The translations under genes were made by a program, and so were the position numbers. The notes under the pieces were generated by a model. That model ran no database searches and was not told the DNA's origin. It saw nothing but the letters and a program-made list of their open reading frames with translations. From NCBI GenBank assembly GCA_016165875.1, contig JABBOT010000007.1, forward strand, positions 13,857,806 through 13,921,805: a stretch of 64,000 nucleotides of DNA. The letters run 5' to 3'. Shown piece by piece: positions 35,923 to 47,225 of this stretch. This DNA comes from Acanthopleura granulata (Eukaryota; Mollusca; Polyplacophora; Chitonida; Chitonidae). Each line of letters starts with the position of its first letter. Within the stretch, counting starts at the first letter, position 1.

Positions 35923-38081
35923 TACTGGCAAAAGGCGATGTGCGCAAATCCAGCCGAGTTTTGGCTAATGTTTTGTTATTAGCCCAAATAATTACTTTTC
36001 ACAAAAAACAACCTCTTCTGCGCACGGGTTATCGTTCAGAGTCGGTATAAACTTTGTAATCTGAAAAGGAATGTGAAATTCGGGTAGCTTTATAAATTTT
36101 CCTACATTTAAAATCACTATAACAATATAAACAACAAAAGTAATTAGTCTGATATATTCGGAAAGCAATCATTTCGGCTATTGTTGGAATGTAGAGAAAA
36201 TTTGATTTGTTTAGCAAATATGGGGTTTTTGCCAAAAAGCACAGGTTTGCCCCTACTTGTGAAAACTGTTTTATAAATTACCATTTATAAATGAGATCAG
36301 ATTCAACTAGGATGAGGCATGATCTTTTCCACACCTGGACAGGAAAACAGAATCGCTCCATATCGATCGGACGGCACATAATGACACAAAACATACCTGT
36401 ACAGATATATCTACAGGTAAACACATGTACTGACATTGATATACATTGATGATATATACAGACCTGTATAAATGTGAGTCACATTTTCCCCTTCTGTATG
36501 CATTAACCTAAACATCCATCAATCAGCACCGATGACACTGTTTTCCTAACCCATTCCACTGCACCTGGTTTGCCCATGCCCAATAGAGTTTTCAATCAGC
36601 CGATTTGTTATTTTACTCCTTGTGTTACCGGCGGCTGTCATTTTGGGCTTTCCTGTCGCACGTCATTCCATCACAGCTGCACGACTCTGAACACAGCGCA
36701 CATCACGACGTGCGACACATTTCAGTCGTTTTCATTTTTAGATGTACTCACGGACAGGCCTGTAATCAAGCTCCGGACATTTTACAATGGTATGTACTTT
36801 CATACTACGTTCATTCGACATCCGCTTACATGATATTTATTGTTTATCAACATTACTGTTTACATTTACCTACTTTATGGCTGTTTTAGTTTGATCTATA
36901 TCAGTCTGGGTAATTGGTCACGCATTTTCCATCAAAAACTCTGAATGATTAAAATGTTCCCTGTTATATACCGTTTTCCTTATGGTTACAAACATTTGGG
37001 ATTTCACCAAATTTCAGTTCTTCGAAACCCAATAAAATGTCTTCTAACATATGTGTAGGTTTGTATAGTCTAGGCTTAAATATTGTGACATTCAAAGGTC
37101 ACTTTTTCTGCCTGTGGCTATGTTTTATGAAGACGCATTGAACGCTCGAATGACTGGATAAAAGCCCAATTTAATGATCTAACAGGAGATTAATTACTTA
37201 AGAGTTAATTTCATTGGTGGTTTTGCAAAAAATATTATACATGGTTGAAATCATCCGTTATATGGTGAATTTTGAGGTGAGGGATATTTTAAAAGACCGG
37301 AAAATACGGCGTCACCAAGTCCTGCAATATAGGTTTATTTATTTAATTGTTGTTAGACTGTAACAGGAATTTTTAACTCAAACTGCAGGCTCATAAATGT
37401 TGGAAACCGGGAACAATCCGTTGAGGAAAATCGTTCACTGCCTTTCGATTGTTTGCCAGATATCTGTCTGGCGTAAACTCGAGTCACCTATAAGATATAA
37501 GACTGTATTTTCATTCAGAAAATGATAAAAGCTTCTCCTGGTAATCTATGATCGCCTCTCCTAAGAAGGACACTTTACTTTTGATTTTATGTAGCCTTCG
37601 GGATTTGGTGTTGATCACCGTGTGTGGAGGCACAGTATTGTACGACATACCCGCACTGAATTACCTCCCTTGTCAAGTGACACCCAACATAAGATCAGCT
37701 TTCGTCACGTTAGACTGCCTGGATGGCATATGCTATAATAAATTTTTTTCGCGGATGTAACACCTCTTTTCTACGCATCAGAATGCGATTTTTTTCACTC
37801 CAAATGGTTAACAAACGTTGGTGTGTATTAACTGTTTGGTGTCCGATAATAGTTACACTATTTGCAATATATTAACAAAGACTAGACATTTTCCCTTCAT
37901 TGTGAGTGTAAATTGAATGGTGTATGATATTAGGGGAATTATGTAGGTCATTTTTTGAGCCCGAATTTTGAATTAGGCCTTTACGACACTGAGCGGCCTT
38001 TTAGGCGAAATAAGTGCCGTCAGCTCGGTTTGTGCTGTCATCAGAGCACTGTGGCGGTATCAGGCTACACCCCGAGTTTCA
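35923..38081. other. no convincing gene
   Basis: Short open frames (for example 36,570-36,889 and 37,548-37,760) match nothing I know and have no splice support. Confidence 0.3.
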
Positions 38082-38290
38082 TAAATGTACAGCATTGTGG
38101 TGAGAGGAAAACGGGCAGAGTCCGGGGGAAACCCAAGACCATCCGCAGGTTGGTGGCAAACCTTCCCACGTACGGCCGGAGAGGAAGCCAGCATGAGCTG
38201 GTCTTGAACTCACAGCGACCGCATTGGTGGGAGGCTTCGGGCCATTGTGCTGCGATAATGCGCTAACCGACTGAGCCACGGATGCCCCCC
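38082..38290 (-). mobile_element. tRNA-headed SINE, tail truncated
   Basis: Body, box B (minus strand GAGTTCAAGACC) and head (GTGGCTCAGTCGGTTAGCGC) are intact. The tail is lost. Confidence 0.85.
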
Positions 38291-38631
38291 GTGAACATAC
38301 AGCTGTCTTGGATACACAGGGTTGTTATTTCAAAAACTGAATTTGGTTATATTACTAGTCCAACAGAAAAAAAATACTTTTATTGTAATAATACATAGAC
38401 GATATACTTGAGCGGTTTTATTTATTTATTTGCTTTTAAGGCGCACCATATGTATTGTTTGCTCTTTTTCATGTAAGACCAAAGACCAAGAAGCAAGTAA
38501 ACACTGATGTAGTGGTAAATACATGCACAATATATATTTTAATTTTAGTATAATATTACACACCGGTGATTATAACTGAAACACTACATGAGTTTTCAAA
38601 AAGTTTAATCATTGTAATTCTTTTTTACAAC

Positions 38632-38727
38632 GTTCCTCTCAACATAATGCTGTGGCCATCCTCGTACGAGTAAAATATTTCTGAGTGGTGAAGGCACCAA
38701 TAAATAAACAAATAAAGAAATAAGTAC
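38632..38727 (+). mobile_element. SINE 3' fragment upstream of the papain-like gene
   Basis: CATAATGCTGTGGCCATCCT, a degraded core and an AAATA tail. It ends about 40 bp before the acceptor of the following gene. Confidence 0.65.
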
Positions 38728-38749
38728 ATAATAATTTTGTTATTGTGTG

Positions 38750-38767
38750 TGTTTTTTTTTTAACCCA
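38750..38767 (+). promoter_or_regulatory. probable 3' splice acceptor before the papain-like coding exon
   Basis: GTTTTTTTTTTAACCCAG is a strong pyrimidine tract ending in CAG. It implies a transcription start and first exon further upstream, not identified. Confidence 0.5.
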
Positions 38768-38801
38768 GGCCAATCTCGCCTGCTGCTTAAGGCAGAGAAG
38801 G

Positions 38802-39893
38802 ATGTCTGACAATGACGGTGAAACAGATCGTCTATGGCGGGGCTCCTCCACAAAGTACGTCGATGTTTTCGAGAAAGCTCGGTACCTGGAGAAATACCGA
38901 TCACGGAAACGGTCGGAAATAGCCAAGGAGGAAGCGCGACCCAGTAATAACCCGGATCAAGGTCAGAGGTCACGAACAACTAGCGGCCCGAGTGAAAAGT
39001 CAGTCTGGCGAGACGAGCCATGGGGTCGAAAGAAAATTAACACAGCGGGCGTCAAATCTCCTTATTATGATGGAAACCCAAAGGCGGACAATAGTAAAGT
39101 CATTGAATGTAGCCGTGGATCAACTGAGATATTTTTTCATTTCAACGGCTCACGTGATCTGTACACCTGTTTGACAACGAACACTAGTTCTGTATTTGGA
39201 TGTAAATTGGTAGAAAAGGACAGTAACTCAAATTCCGTACATCTGTCAGGTGAGGCCACATGTAACAAGAAACATGCATTTAACCCATTGGCAAGACACC
39301 TGTCCTCTTGCATACACAGCAGTAAGTCACAAAGACAGGACGGTCCAAAATTCGGTTGGACAAACCATCCAGAATCTAAGTCCAAAAACTGCAGCTGGGA
39401 AGATTTGAAGTCTGTGCAAGTTGACTCTCACGAAATGCTTCCATCGGACGTAGAACTTTCTTCTACGACTCGCTTGAAGAAAGAAACCAAGTCAAACCGT
39501 CAACGTTTAGGAAAATCGGGCAGAAGTTCTGAGTCTGATGTTCCTGCCCACCTACAAGCGTTGTATGGTAAACAAGTAGTGTGGGCTCACCATGTGCAGA
39601 GGCCTTTAAACTGTTGGCTGGGGAAATTCGGAGTACCTCACGTGGGCGTAATTGTAACCACAGAGGACGGTGAAAAGTGGCTGGTTCATAAGGCCAAGAC
39701 GAACGGCACCATGGATACGGTCGTGTCCGATCTGAAATCCATGAAGCCTAATTGGTCAGTCAAGTCGTCAAAGCCCGTTGCAGGCTACACCGTAGGAGAC
39801 TTCGTCAAGGCTAGCGGCTCCAAGTACAACCTTCTCACCAACAACTGTTGGGACTCGCGTAAACGTATGATGGAACTGTGTGACAATGATTAA
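38802..39893 (+). CDS. putative permuted papain-fold (LRAT/PPPDE/NlpC-P60-like) protein
   Basis: A single 1,092-bp open frame encodes 363 residues. A long pyrimidine tract and CCAG at 38,750-38,767 look like a strong splice acceptor, so an untranslated 5' exon is likely; I therefore start at the ATG at 38,802 (MSDNDGETDR) rather than at an earlier in-frame ATG at 38,745 that lies before that acceptor. Residues 1 to about 240 are charged, Ser-rich and probably disordered. The last 110 or so carry PHVGVIV (His about 280), WLVHKAK (His about 296) and YNLLTNNCWDSRKRMM (Cys about 349). His, then His, then Asn-Cys is the order of circularly permuted papain-fold enzymes such as LRAT and PPPDE hydrolases, which act on acyl or isopeptide bonds. 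No membrane segment or signal peptide is evident. Possible AATAAA signals are at 40,679 and about 40,691. Function is inference; the fold call is moderate. Confidence 0.7.
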   Translation: MSDNDGETDRLWRGSSTKYVDVFEKARYLEKYRSRKRSEIAKEEARPSNNPDQGQRSRTTSGPSEKSVWRDEPWGRKKINTAGVKSPYYDGNPKADNSKVIECSRGSTEIFFHFNGSRDLYTCLTTNTSSVFGCKLVEKDSNSNSVHLSGEATCNKKHAFNPLARHLSSCIHSSKSQRQDGPKFGWTNHPESKSKNCSWEDLKSVQVDSHEMLPSDVELSSTTRLKKETKSNRQRLGKSGRSSESDVPAHLQALYGKQVVWAHHVQRPLNCWLGKFGVPHVGVIVTTEDGEKWLVHKAKTNGTMDTVVSDLKSMKPNWSVKSSKPVAGYTVGDFVKASGSKYNLLTNNCWDSRKRMMELCDND

Positions 39894-40690
39894 CTGCGAT
39901 CCGAACATATGTTTACAGTTATCTCCCTTGATTAAAATCGGTATCATAAGCACGGAGCCGAAAGTCACTTTTTGGAAGTTTTAGGATAAACATTTTGTGA
40001 AAAAGACATGACTTCCTAAATCTGAAGCATGCACGCATGAGCAGCGTGGGATTTGATGTGATATAAGAGAGAGTGTATCTTCTGCCAGATAGGCCAAAAT
40101 ACACGTGTGTCATTTTCTGTTGCCCCATAAATAGTGCCAGACACTTTACCTCGAATTTTCACGTTCAGTGATAGAAGGAAAGGTGTAATGGATAATAGAA
40201 TGTTATGTTTTGTATGAAGCATGCGCAATATGTACTTCCTGGCGTGCACAACGGACATACATACAAAGCAAATCCAACGGAACAATATTTACATGGAAAC
40301 CTCAGTGAACACCACGAATTTTAACCCAACATGTAGTTCATAGAGAATACCCAAACAAAATTTGGCCACTTCAACACCCCAAACAGGTTTCAACGTTGTT
40401 GAACATTCCTTCTGATTCGTGTAGAATAAACAACGTGTGCCGTCAGAAGGAAACCATTTTCTGTCGCACTTTCCTGCGATTGTTTAAGAGACACACATTT
40501 CATGTATGCATTTTCAAAGCGGGCGTTCATATACTCTACATAACACCAAAGCCCCACACACGATATTTGCTCTTTTTAAAAGAACAGGCCACATTTAGAT
40601 AGAGCATGCATCCTCTGAAAGCTCATATCGCACTTACTGCACAAATGTTCATCATTATTTCTTAACATTTTTATAGTGAATAAAAATTCA
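39894..40690 (+). other. presumed 3' untranslated region of the papain-like gene
   Basis: No coding signal follows the TAA. The first clear AATAAA is at 40,679-40,684, so the UTR could be about 0.8 kb. Confidence 0.35.
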
Positions 40691-41667
40691 AATAAAAAAT
40701 GAGTTTCTACGTTGGATTTTTTTTATACCATATTGAACACGCTTTAGCACAGTGGCGTCACCGATTACTTTTTGGCTGTTAAGCAGAATGTAACTGTTAT
40801 ATTTCCACATTAAACACAGGCAGTAACAGAGAAACATGCGTATAATCATGACAATTAAAGCAAAGTAACAAGCAGTGCCCTTACCAACTCGATATGTTCG
40901 AAACTCGAAGATAAACCGGAGTCGACTGGACGATTTCCTCCATCATGCTTGGCCTCATTTTGTCTCCACTATCTTAGATTGGTTGTATCTGACCCACTTC
41001 AGACAGTGGGCCGCCATGTTGGAAAGTCATGTCATGTGACAACTGTAAAAAAAAAAAGCCAGCTGAGAACGAAAGTAGATGTGTTTTCTGTCAAATTCTC
41101 GATAACAAGAGAGTGCCATTCGTCGTGCATGGTGTCATTACAAAGCTTAGGGTCTGTGTGATCAGAAACAATCCGGTAAGTATAGATATTCTTGTGCATT
41201 TTGCCTTCACCCACTGGTGAAGTTAACCCAAGTTATCACCTACCGGTAACCCTACTTGGTAGGGGCTTGTTTCTTAACAATAGCGTTGCTCATTTTATTC
41301 AAACTTTCACCGTAGATGGCCCATATAATAAACAACACGTACACCGAATTTTATAAAAGTGAGCAACTGATTTCGTATGAATGCCAGTTCATTTGATTTG
41401 CAATTATTCCATACCACCTTCATGAATGGCTCAACGATCCGAGAACTGCTGTAGCCTATAGTTCTTAAAAGTTACTGCATCATGGAGAGGATATATTGAA
41501 TATTGTCAAATATCATCAAAACAAAGTAAATCTTTCTTCTTATTTAAAGCCCACTCCAATGGAATCTCTTGGGCCGTATTCATTGTGTACCTACATTGTA
41601 TCGTTTTTCATCTGTATGTTTACTACCGGTACCCATCCTTATTTGTCACCTTCCATGAGCGAGGGAG
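40691..41667. other. one possible exon, otherwise no gene
   Basis: At 41,029-41,175 (plus) an ATG opens 49 codons with CDNC and CVFC, a zinc-ribbon-like spacing, ending at a strong donor (CCG|GTAAGT). No partner exon was found, so it is only a candidate. Confidence 0.25.
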
Positions 41668-41820
41668 TAAGCGCCAGCACTGTAAGGTCTGCCCGCAACT
41701 TGCGAATGGCCGTGGGTTTCCACTGGGCACTGCCCGGTTTACTCCCACTATATTGCTGGCGGCCATGATTTAAATAAAGTGTTCTTCAGTACGGCGTAAA
41801 ACCCCAATGAAATAAATAAC
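41668..41820 (+). mobile_element. SINE, 5' truncated
   Basis: Body (GGCCGTGGGTTTCCACTGGG) and tail core (CAGTACGGCGTAAAACCCCA) followed by AAATAAATAA. Confidence 0.75.
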
Positions 41821-42069
41821 CAAAAAAGCATCCAACGCACTAACACCAAAAACAAGCACCTACACGCTCAGACACGCACGCGCATAAAACAGAGACAAAG
41901 AGTTGTTTATGAGGAAACACGTGTACAACTCTGTGATAATAATGTACAACTCCAGTGGACAGTTAAAATCTATAATTAGTGTAACGCAGACCGTGGTTTA
42001 TGTGGTTTAACTGGTAACCCTATGCTGTCGATTTAATAGTAAATGTTTTATCTTGTAAACATTAATTGT

Positions 42070-42213
42070 ATATATTTATTTATTTATTTGTTTATTTGAT
42101 TGGTATTTTACGGCGATAGACAAGAATATATTACTTATAAAACGGCGGACAGCATTATTGTGGGAGGAAGCCGGAAAGGGCTTGGGGGAAACCCACGACC
42201 ACCCAGAAGCTGA
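42070..42213 (-). mobile_element. SINE tail and body fragment
   Basis: Inverted tail, GATTGGTATTTTACGGCGAT, CAGCATTATTGTGGGAGGAA and GGGGGAAACCCACGACCACC. Confidence 0.8.
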
Positions 42214-43187
42214 CATTAATCTTAATTGAGTTGAGAATTATGTACATTTCATATATAACAATACTCACTGTGTGTCAGCTCTAACTGTTTCAGTGTCCAT
42301 GATTGCAGTTACATGGTATGTCTATTATACAGCTATTGCAGGTTTAACTGAAGAGTGGAACATTGTGATTTGCCGACTGGAGACAGGTGATGTAGCCTGA
42401 CACGATGGCGCAGGCATATATCGTCTGTCGAGAGCCGGCTCCTCTCTGCAACATGCAGTATTTGCTTTATTATGCCGAATGACAAATTATGGACTTGGTT
42501 GTGACAGGGTGATGGTTTCAATTCTGCTTGACAAAACAGACAGACTGTACATATGAAACTGACAGTGGCAGACGACAAGCGGAATAAGTTTCAAGGGGAC
42601 ACAGCTCATGATGAGACCAAAAATAACTGTGATGTAGCATGTGGTACGTTGCATTAATCGCGTAGACGGCGTCACTGAACATCATTTGACCCTGGTTTAT
42701 CTAATGAGGGGAGGAGAAACATACATACAGTATAATAAACTAAAATATTACATTGTAATGCGATACGTTAAAGGGCCTGTTTATGTTACGTTGATGTTGA
42801 TACACCCTCTGAGTTATTCAGCTCACGACTCAGACACAGCTACGGTTACCGCTGGATCACGCTTTTGAGCTTATACACACAGTAGACAAGCACATTTAAG
42901 AACAGTCAAAATCGCTCGTATACAATCCTGCATAAATTATCCCTTATTCCACAGGAGTACGGCATCAAAGGACGATGAAATCGATGAATTATATATCATT
43001 TAAAGTGAAATGTTTATTTTCAAGCCAAAATTCTTTATATCTGATGTTTTATTCCCCAGCTTACATGGATAACATTTAGAGGAGGTAGGCCTACATACAG
43101 ACGTCAGTCTAGTTCAAAATTTAGTCCAGTGTGCCATGTTTATTATAGTTTACTGAAGAAATCCGAAAACATAATGTTACAGGGGGG

Positions 43188-43188
<1 letters not shown>
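42214..43188. other. no gene seen
   Basis: Only short open frames without family resemblance. Confidence 0.3.
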
Positions 43189-43239
<51 letters not shown>

Positions 43240-43283
43240 TTTATATATATCGGATATATATATATATATATGCGTGTGTGTGT
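43189..43283. repeat. TA/TG microsatellite
   Basis: About 24 TA units, a short break, a second TA run, then GTGTGTGTGTG and a G-rich run. Confidence 0.9.
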
Positions 43284-44741
43284 GAGGGGGAAGGGAGGGG
43301 GGGGTTACGCCTTTCTGTTTTGACGTTCAAATTGCCTTCAGTTTTTTATAAGTATATAAACTTTTAAAAGCTTATATTCCTATTTCTTTCTTTTTACAGT
43401 CAGGTCCAAGTTGGATTCGCCAAGAACACTGCTGAAATATTTATTTGTACATTTATTTCATTATTGTTTAACGCCGTGCCGGAAAATTTTTCACACCGCT
43501 CAAATAAGACCGTCTCTTCATCTTTAAGCGCTTGTATATCAACCGTCAAAACTCCTCGTACCCTAAATGCGACGCACCATGTTGGTATGGTGAACAACCC
43601 CATGCAGGGTTTCAGCTGTCAGCTGTCAAAGCACTACATTGAATGTAGGCCGGCTGCACGTATTCGCGGTCAAGTGTGACTTTAACACGCGGCTCTATGA
43701 ACAGCACATATACACTACACGATGGACTTCCGTGTTCACAAAAAGCCTTTGATTTGAGGGGTACGAAAGCCTGTGGCAAATAGCTACGGCACACCTCGGT
43801 CTCATTGCTAGATAGTCTAAGCTGAGACAAGTGTTATGTAGTTGTTGTTGTTGCACTGCCAATAAGCACCACGTCTGACGACTCTGTACTTCGAATTTTT
43901 GCAAGTTAAAGGCCAATTTAAGTTCCATTGGGTTGAGTTATAAATGGAGATTTAACCATCAAAAATTAACAAGGCGAAACGCTGAGTTAACGGTGTATCA
44001 AGTTTTGGCTTTTGATATTAATTCACTTTAAGGATACACTGCGAAAAAATGTAATTTTACAGCAGAAAGTGTTATAAATTTTAACAGTGTATTCAAGTGT
44101 AAACTAATGCTGCAATTTTGGATGTTTTGTTTACACTCTATTCCTGTACAGTTATAAGATATGGTGCAAATGTTCATCACACCTGTAAATTTACAAATAC
44201 ATTGTCCGTAAGTCCAATAACCAGTGAAAATCTTCACGTAAAAGAAGTGTTACTGTACTGGTCATTATGTGGAAAATAAACAGGTAACTTTGTCTCCACA
44301 GCAACGTGTAAATATACAGCAAAAATTACTGGTTACAAAATTTTACCAGTACTTTTTACTGTAAACCTACCCCATTTGTTTTTGCAGCGTGGAAGATCCT
44401 ATGATTTTGTATGTGAACACTTGTAGCTTCTACCCTGTGTACATTGTTGTACTGTTGGTCTACAGTATGTGAGGTCAGGAGTGTGGACGCAGGATACTTG
44501 CGTCACTTTTACTTCTGTCCTTCACGCATGACTCGGGGTTTTGGAGTGGCTTCTCTTCATTTTCTTTTGTAACTTTTGTCAACATGAATTTTGTGGGTTT
44601 CACTTGGAAATGTGAAAAGCTCATGATCGGCCTGAAAATGATATTTATTTGCATATTTATTGATAAATCAGTAGTTAATTATACTGAATGGTAAGACAGT
44701 AAAATAGCCGGATAGACTCAGAAAACTACACTGCCAACCCA
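43284..44741. other. no gene seen
   Basis: A likely SINE tail scrap lies at 43,437-43,500 (TTGTTTAACGCCGTGCCGGA). Between 44,030 and 44,370 the words TTTACAG and ACTGTA recur often enough to suggest an old degenerate array. Confidence 0.3.
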
Positions 44742-44918
44742 TATATATGGGTATATATATATATATATATATTTGTTGTTTGTTGTTTTTATATATGTAT
44801 ATATATATACACACACACATATATATATAATTTATATATTTATATATATAGTATATATATATATAAAATTTATATATATCTATATATACATATATAATTT
44901 ATATATATCTATATATCG
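44742..44918. repeat. compound TA-rich microsatellite
   Basis: Several TA runs interrupted by ACACACACA and by AATTTATATATA units. Confidence 0.9.
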
Positions 44919-46735
44919 CAGTACATTGGAAACACAGCCCAACGGGATCATGTACATGTGTTTATAGAAGCGTTGTGTGTGATGCACAGGATCTATACCC
45001 ATGTATACCACACTCTTGAGTAACCGACCGTGCTTCATAAGCCCATTTGCCAATCCATCTGGCTAAAAGACGCTCTGAAACCGGTCAGGACCTAATGTTC
45101 AGATTGTATGAGTGGTACAATATCAGTGGTGAAATAGTATACTTCAAAAGCCTGACCTAAACAGAGGGGCGAGTCCGGGAGATTCGCCTGCGGTATCAGT
45201 GTAGGCCTACTTGTACAAAACTGACTAACACACTTAGTTCTGAAATGTAGATCGTATGACAGTGCGTCATGAAATGCAAATCCCCGAGGCACCGGAAAAC
45301 GGGATTCCCCTATGGGAAATCCTCATATAAAATTAGACTTGAGTTCGACACATTTCCCATTTAAAATCAGTGTCATTCATGTCGCATGGCCGTTTTGAAA
45401 CAGAAGCTGCATGAAGCCACAAAATCCAGGTAAGTCTGTTTCTCTGGTAACAATTTCACATTCCACTATCCTAACTTTACAAATCTGATCTCTGTCATGT
45501 ACGGAATAACATTTCAGATATTAATTCAAGCTCGACAGGTCTTGTCAGCCAAGTTTAGAACCATCATTCGCTATAAACATCCCAAATAGGCTAACATTAG
45601 TGATTTTTTTCTTGTTTTTTTTTTCTTCCGAATGGAACACGCACTACGTTAAAGTTTTGGTTTTCTCCAAAGCGTCACTGATTGTATGAAAAATAAAAAC
45701 GTTTTGCATTCAAGTAACATGGCGTTCCTACTTTAAACAGAGTAGCGGGCGACATGTTAATATACAGACCGCCATGTTACTGACACTCACAGACACTCAC
45801 AAACAATATTTACTAAAGCTTTATAGATTGTTATCAACTCCATACTTAAAATTCTGTTCTGCTTTATTTTCATATTTATATATTCATTTCAAAATGTGGT
45901 TATTGTATCATAGCATTGCCTCTGAACACATCCAAAATCTTCTGATACATGCGCATAACTTAACGCTAGTGTTATTTTTAGGAATTTACATGTCAATCCA
46001 TTATGTCCCTCAAGGCTAGCTGTCCTTCTGCAAAAAGCAAATTGTAAAGGTTTACAATTTCAACTCAATGCAAAACCAGAACAGGTTTTTTTTAGAGATC
46101 TATGTGCCACAGGCAAAAGCTCTCTAATGCCTGTGAGAAAAAAAAGTAAACAAAACAGACACGTTCAAAACATGATATGGCCGAACAATTGTTGCTGTGT
46201 CAATAATCTAAAGCACGCGCTTTCCTGTTCACACAAACGTCATGTGGACTGAGTATAATGTTTAGCTGGAAGTGAAAGAAAAGCTAGAAGCTCTAGGTTT
46301 AAAAAGAGTCTGGTTATTGCGCATTACAAACGCAGGATCAAATGATCAGCTGGCGGTATACCGTGACCGCAGAATGGCAATTTTGTTCCACTTGAACACA
46401 TCCTAATTTCGTATGATTATGTTATTTGTATATTCGTGGTTGTGTTAGGGTTTCACCCTGGCGTCAACACTGTTTGGGTTTTCACAATGAATTGTATGTG
46501 GATACAAACAACCTGGAAGCATAGTGAAAGCAAATACATGTTGCTTTGAGCTGTCAGTGTTGTAGGTGGTCAGTAGGGTTATTACAAAAACAGGCATATT
46601 TTTGTGGCAAATGAAGAAATATACCAAAACTTAGTAACATATATTGGTGAACCCATATCTCAAGTTTCAATTTAGAATGCAATAACCAATTGTTTCGAAA
46701 AATAGTCATGAAAAAAATCAGGAAGTAAAAAAAAA
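44919..46735. other. no confirmed gene
   Basis: The only item of note is the possible mini-exon at 45,386-45,429 (MAVLKQKLHEATKS then GTAAGT), similar to 23,922-24,016 on the other strand. Confidence 0.25.
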
Positions 46736-47225
46736 ACCGTTATAATTTTGTCGAACATGGACGAGACGACCCAACACTCAAACTTGATCTGTTGTCATCA
46801 TGGTGAAGGTGACAAGAAAGTTTCAATTCATTATACTACACCGTTTGGGGAAAAAATTGCAAATGTCATCTGGATAAAAACAGTCATAATTTTGTCTAAA
46901 ATGAGTATAGGGGTCCAAAATTGGAACGATCTGTAACTATAAACCAGTTTATCATCGAGCTCGGGATCGCGGTAGCTGATGACATCTTTATTTACTATCA
47001 ATATACGAGGAAGCCTGATTTATTTTATATTGTTACTGTTCAATTTAGAGTACCGTATCCAGCTTTTGGAAAATATTCCAAACTTTAGTCCAAACTAGTC
47101 CGCAAACGTCCCAGCACTCGATCTTGATCTGTAAGTCACCATGGTAACAAGTATCAATTCCAACGTTCACAAAACTGTCCATATCTGGTCAAAAACACCT
47201 ATAACTTTGTCAAAATTGTAACTGG
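46736..47225. repeat. diverged direct repeat pair
   Basis: CCCAACACTCAAACTTGATC near 46,770 and CCCAGCACTCGATCTTGATC near 47,110 begin two related segments, each continuing to CACCATGGT/CATCATGGT and to ATAAYTTTGTC. Confidence 0.5.

Noticed and set aside
36570..36889. two overlapping plus-strand open frames of 87 and 94 codons
   Set aside because: Overlapping frames of similar length without motif, splice or codon evidence.
7517..38290. tRNA genes at the heads of the repeats (for example 7,520-7,600, 33,760-33,810 and the minus strand of 38,200-38,285)
   Set aside because: Box A and box B are present, but the heads do not form a cloverleaf with an anticodon arm and acceptor stem, and each is joined to the same SINE body and tail.
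43129..43323. open frames made of Ile-Tyr repeats across TA microsatellites (also 44,773-44,967 and 62,585-62,913)
   Set aside because: They are translations of simple TA repeats.
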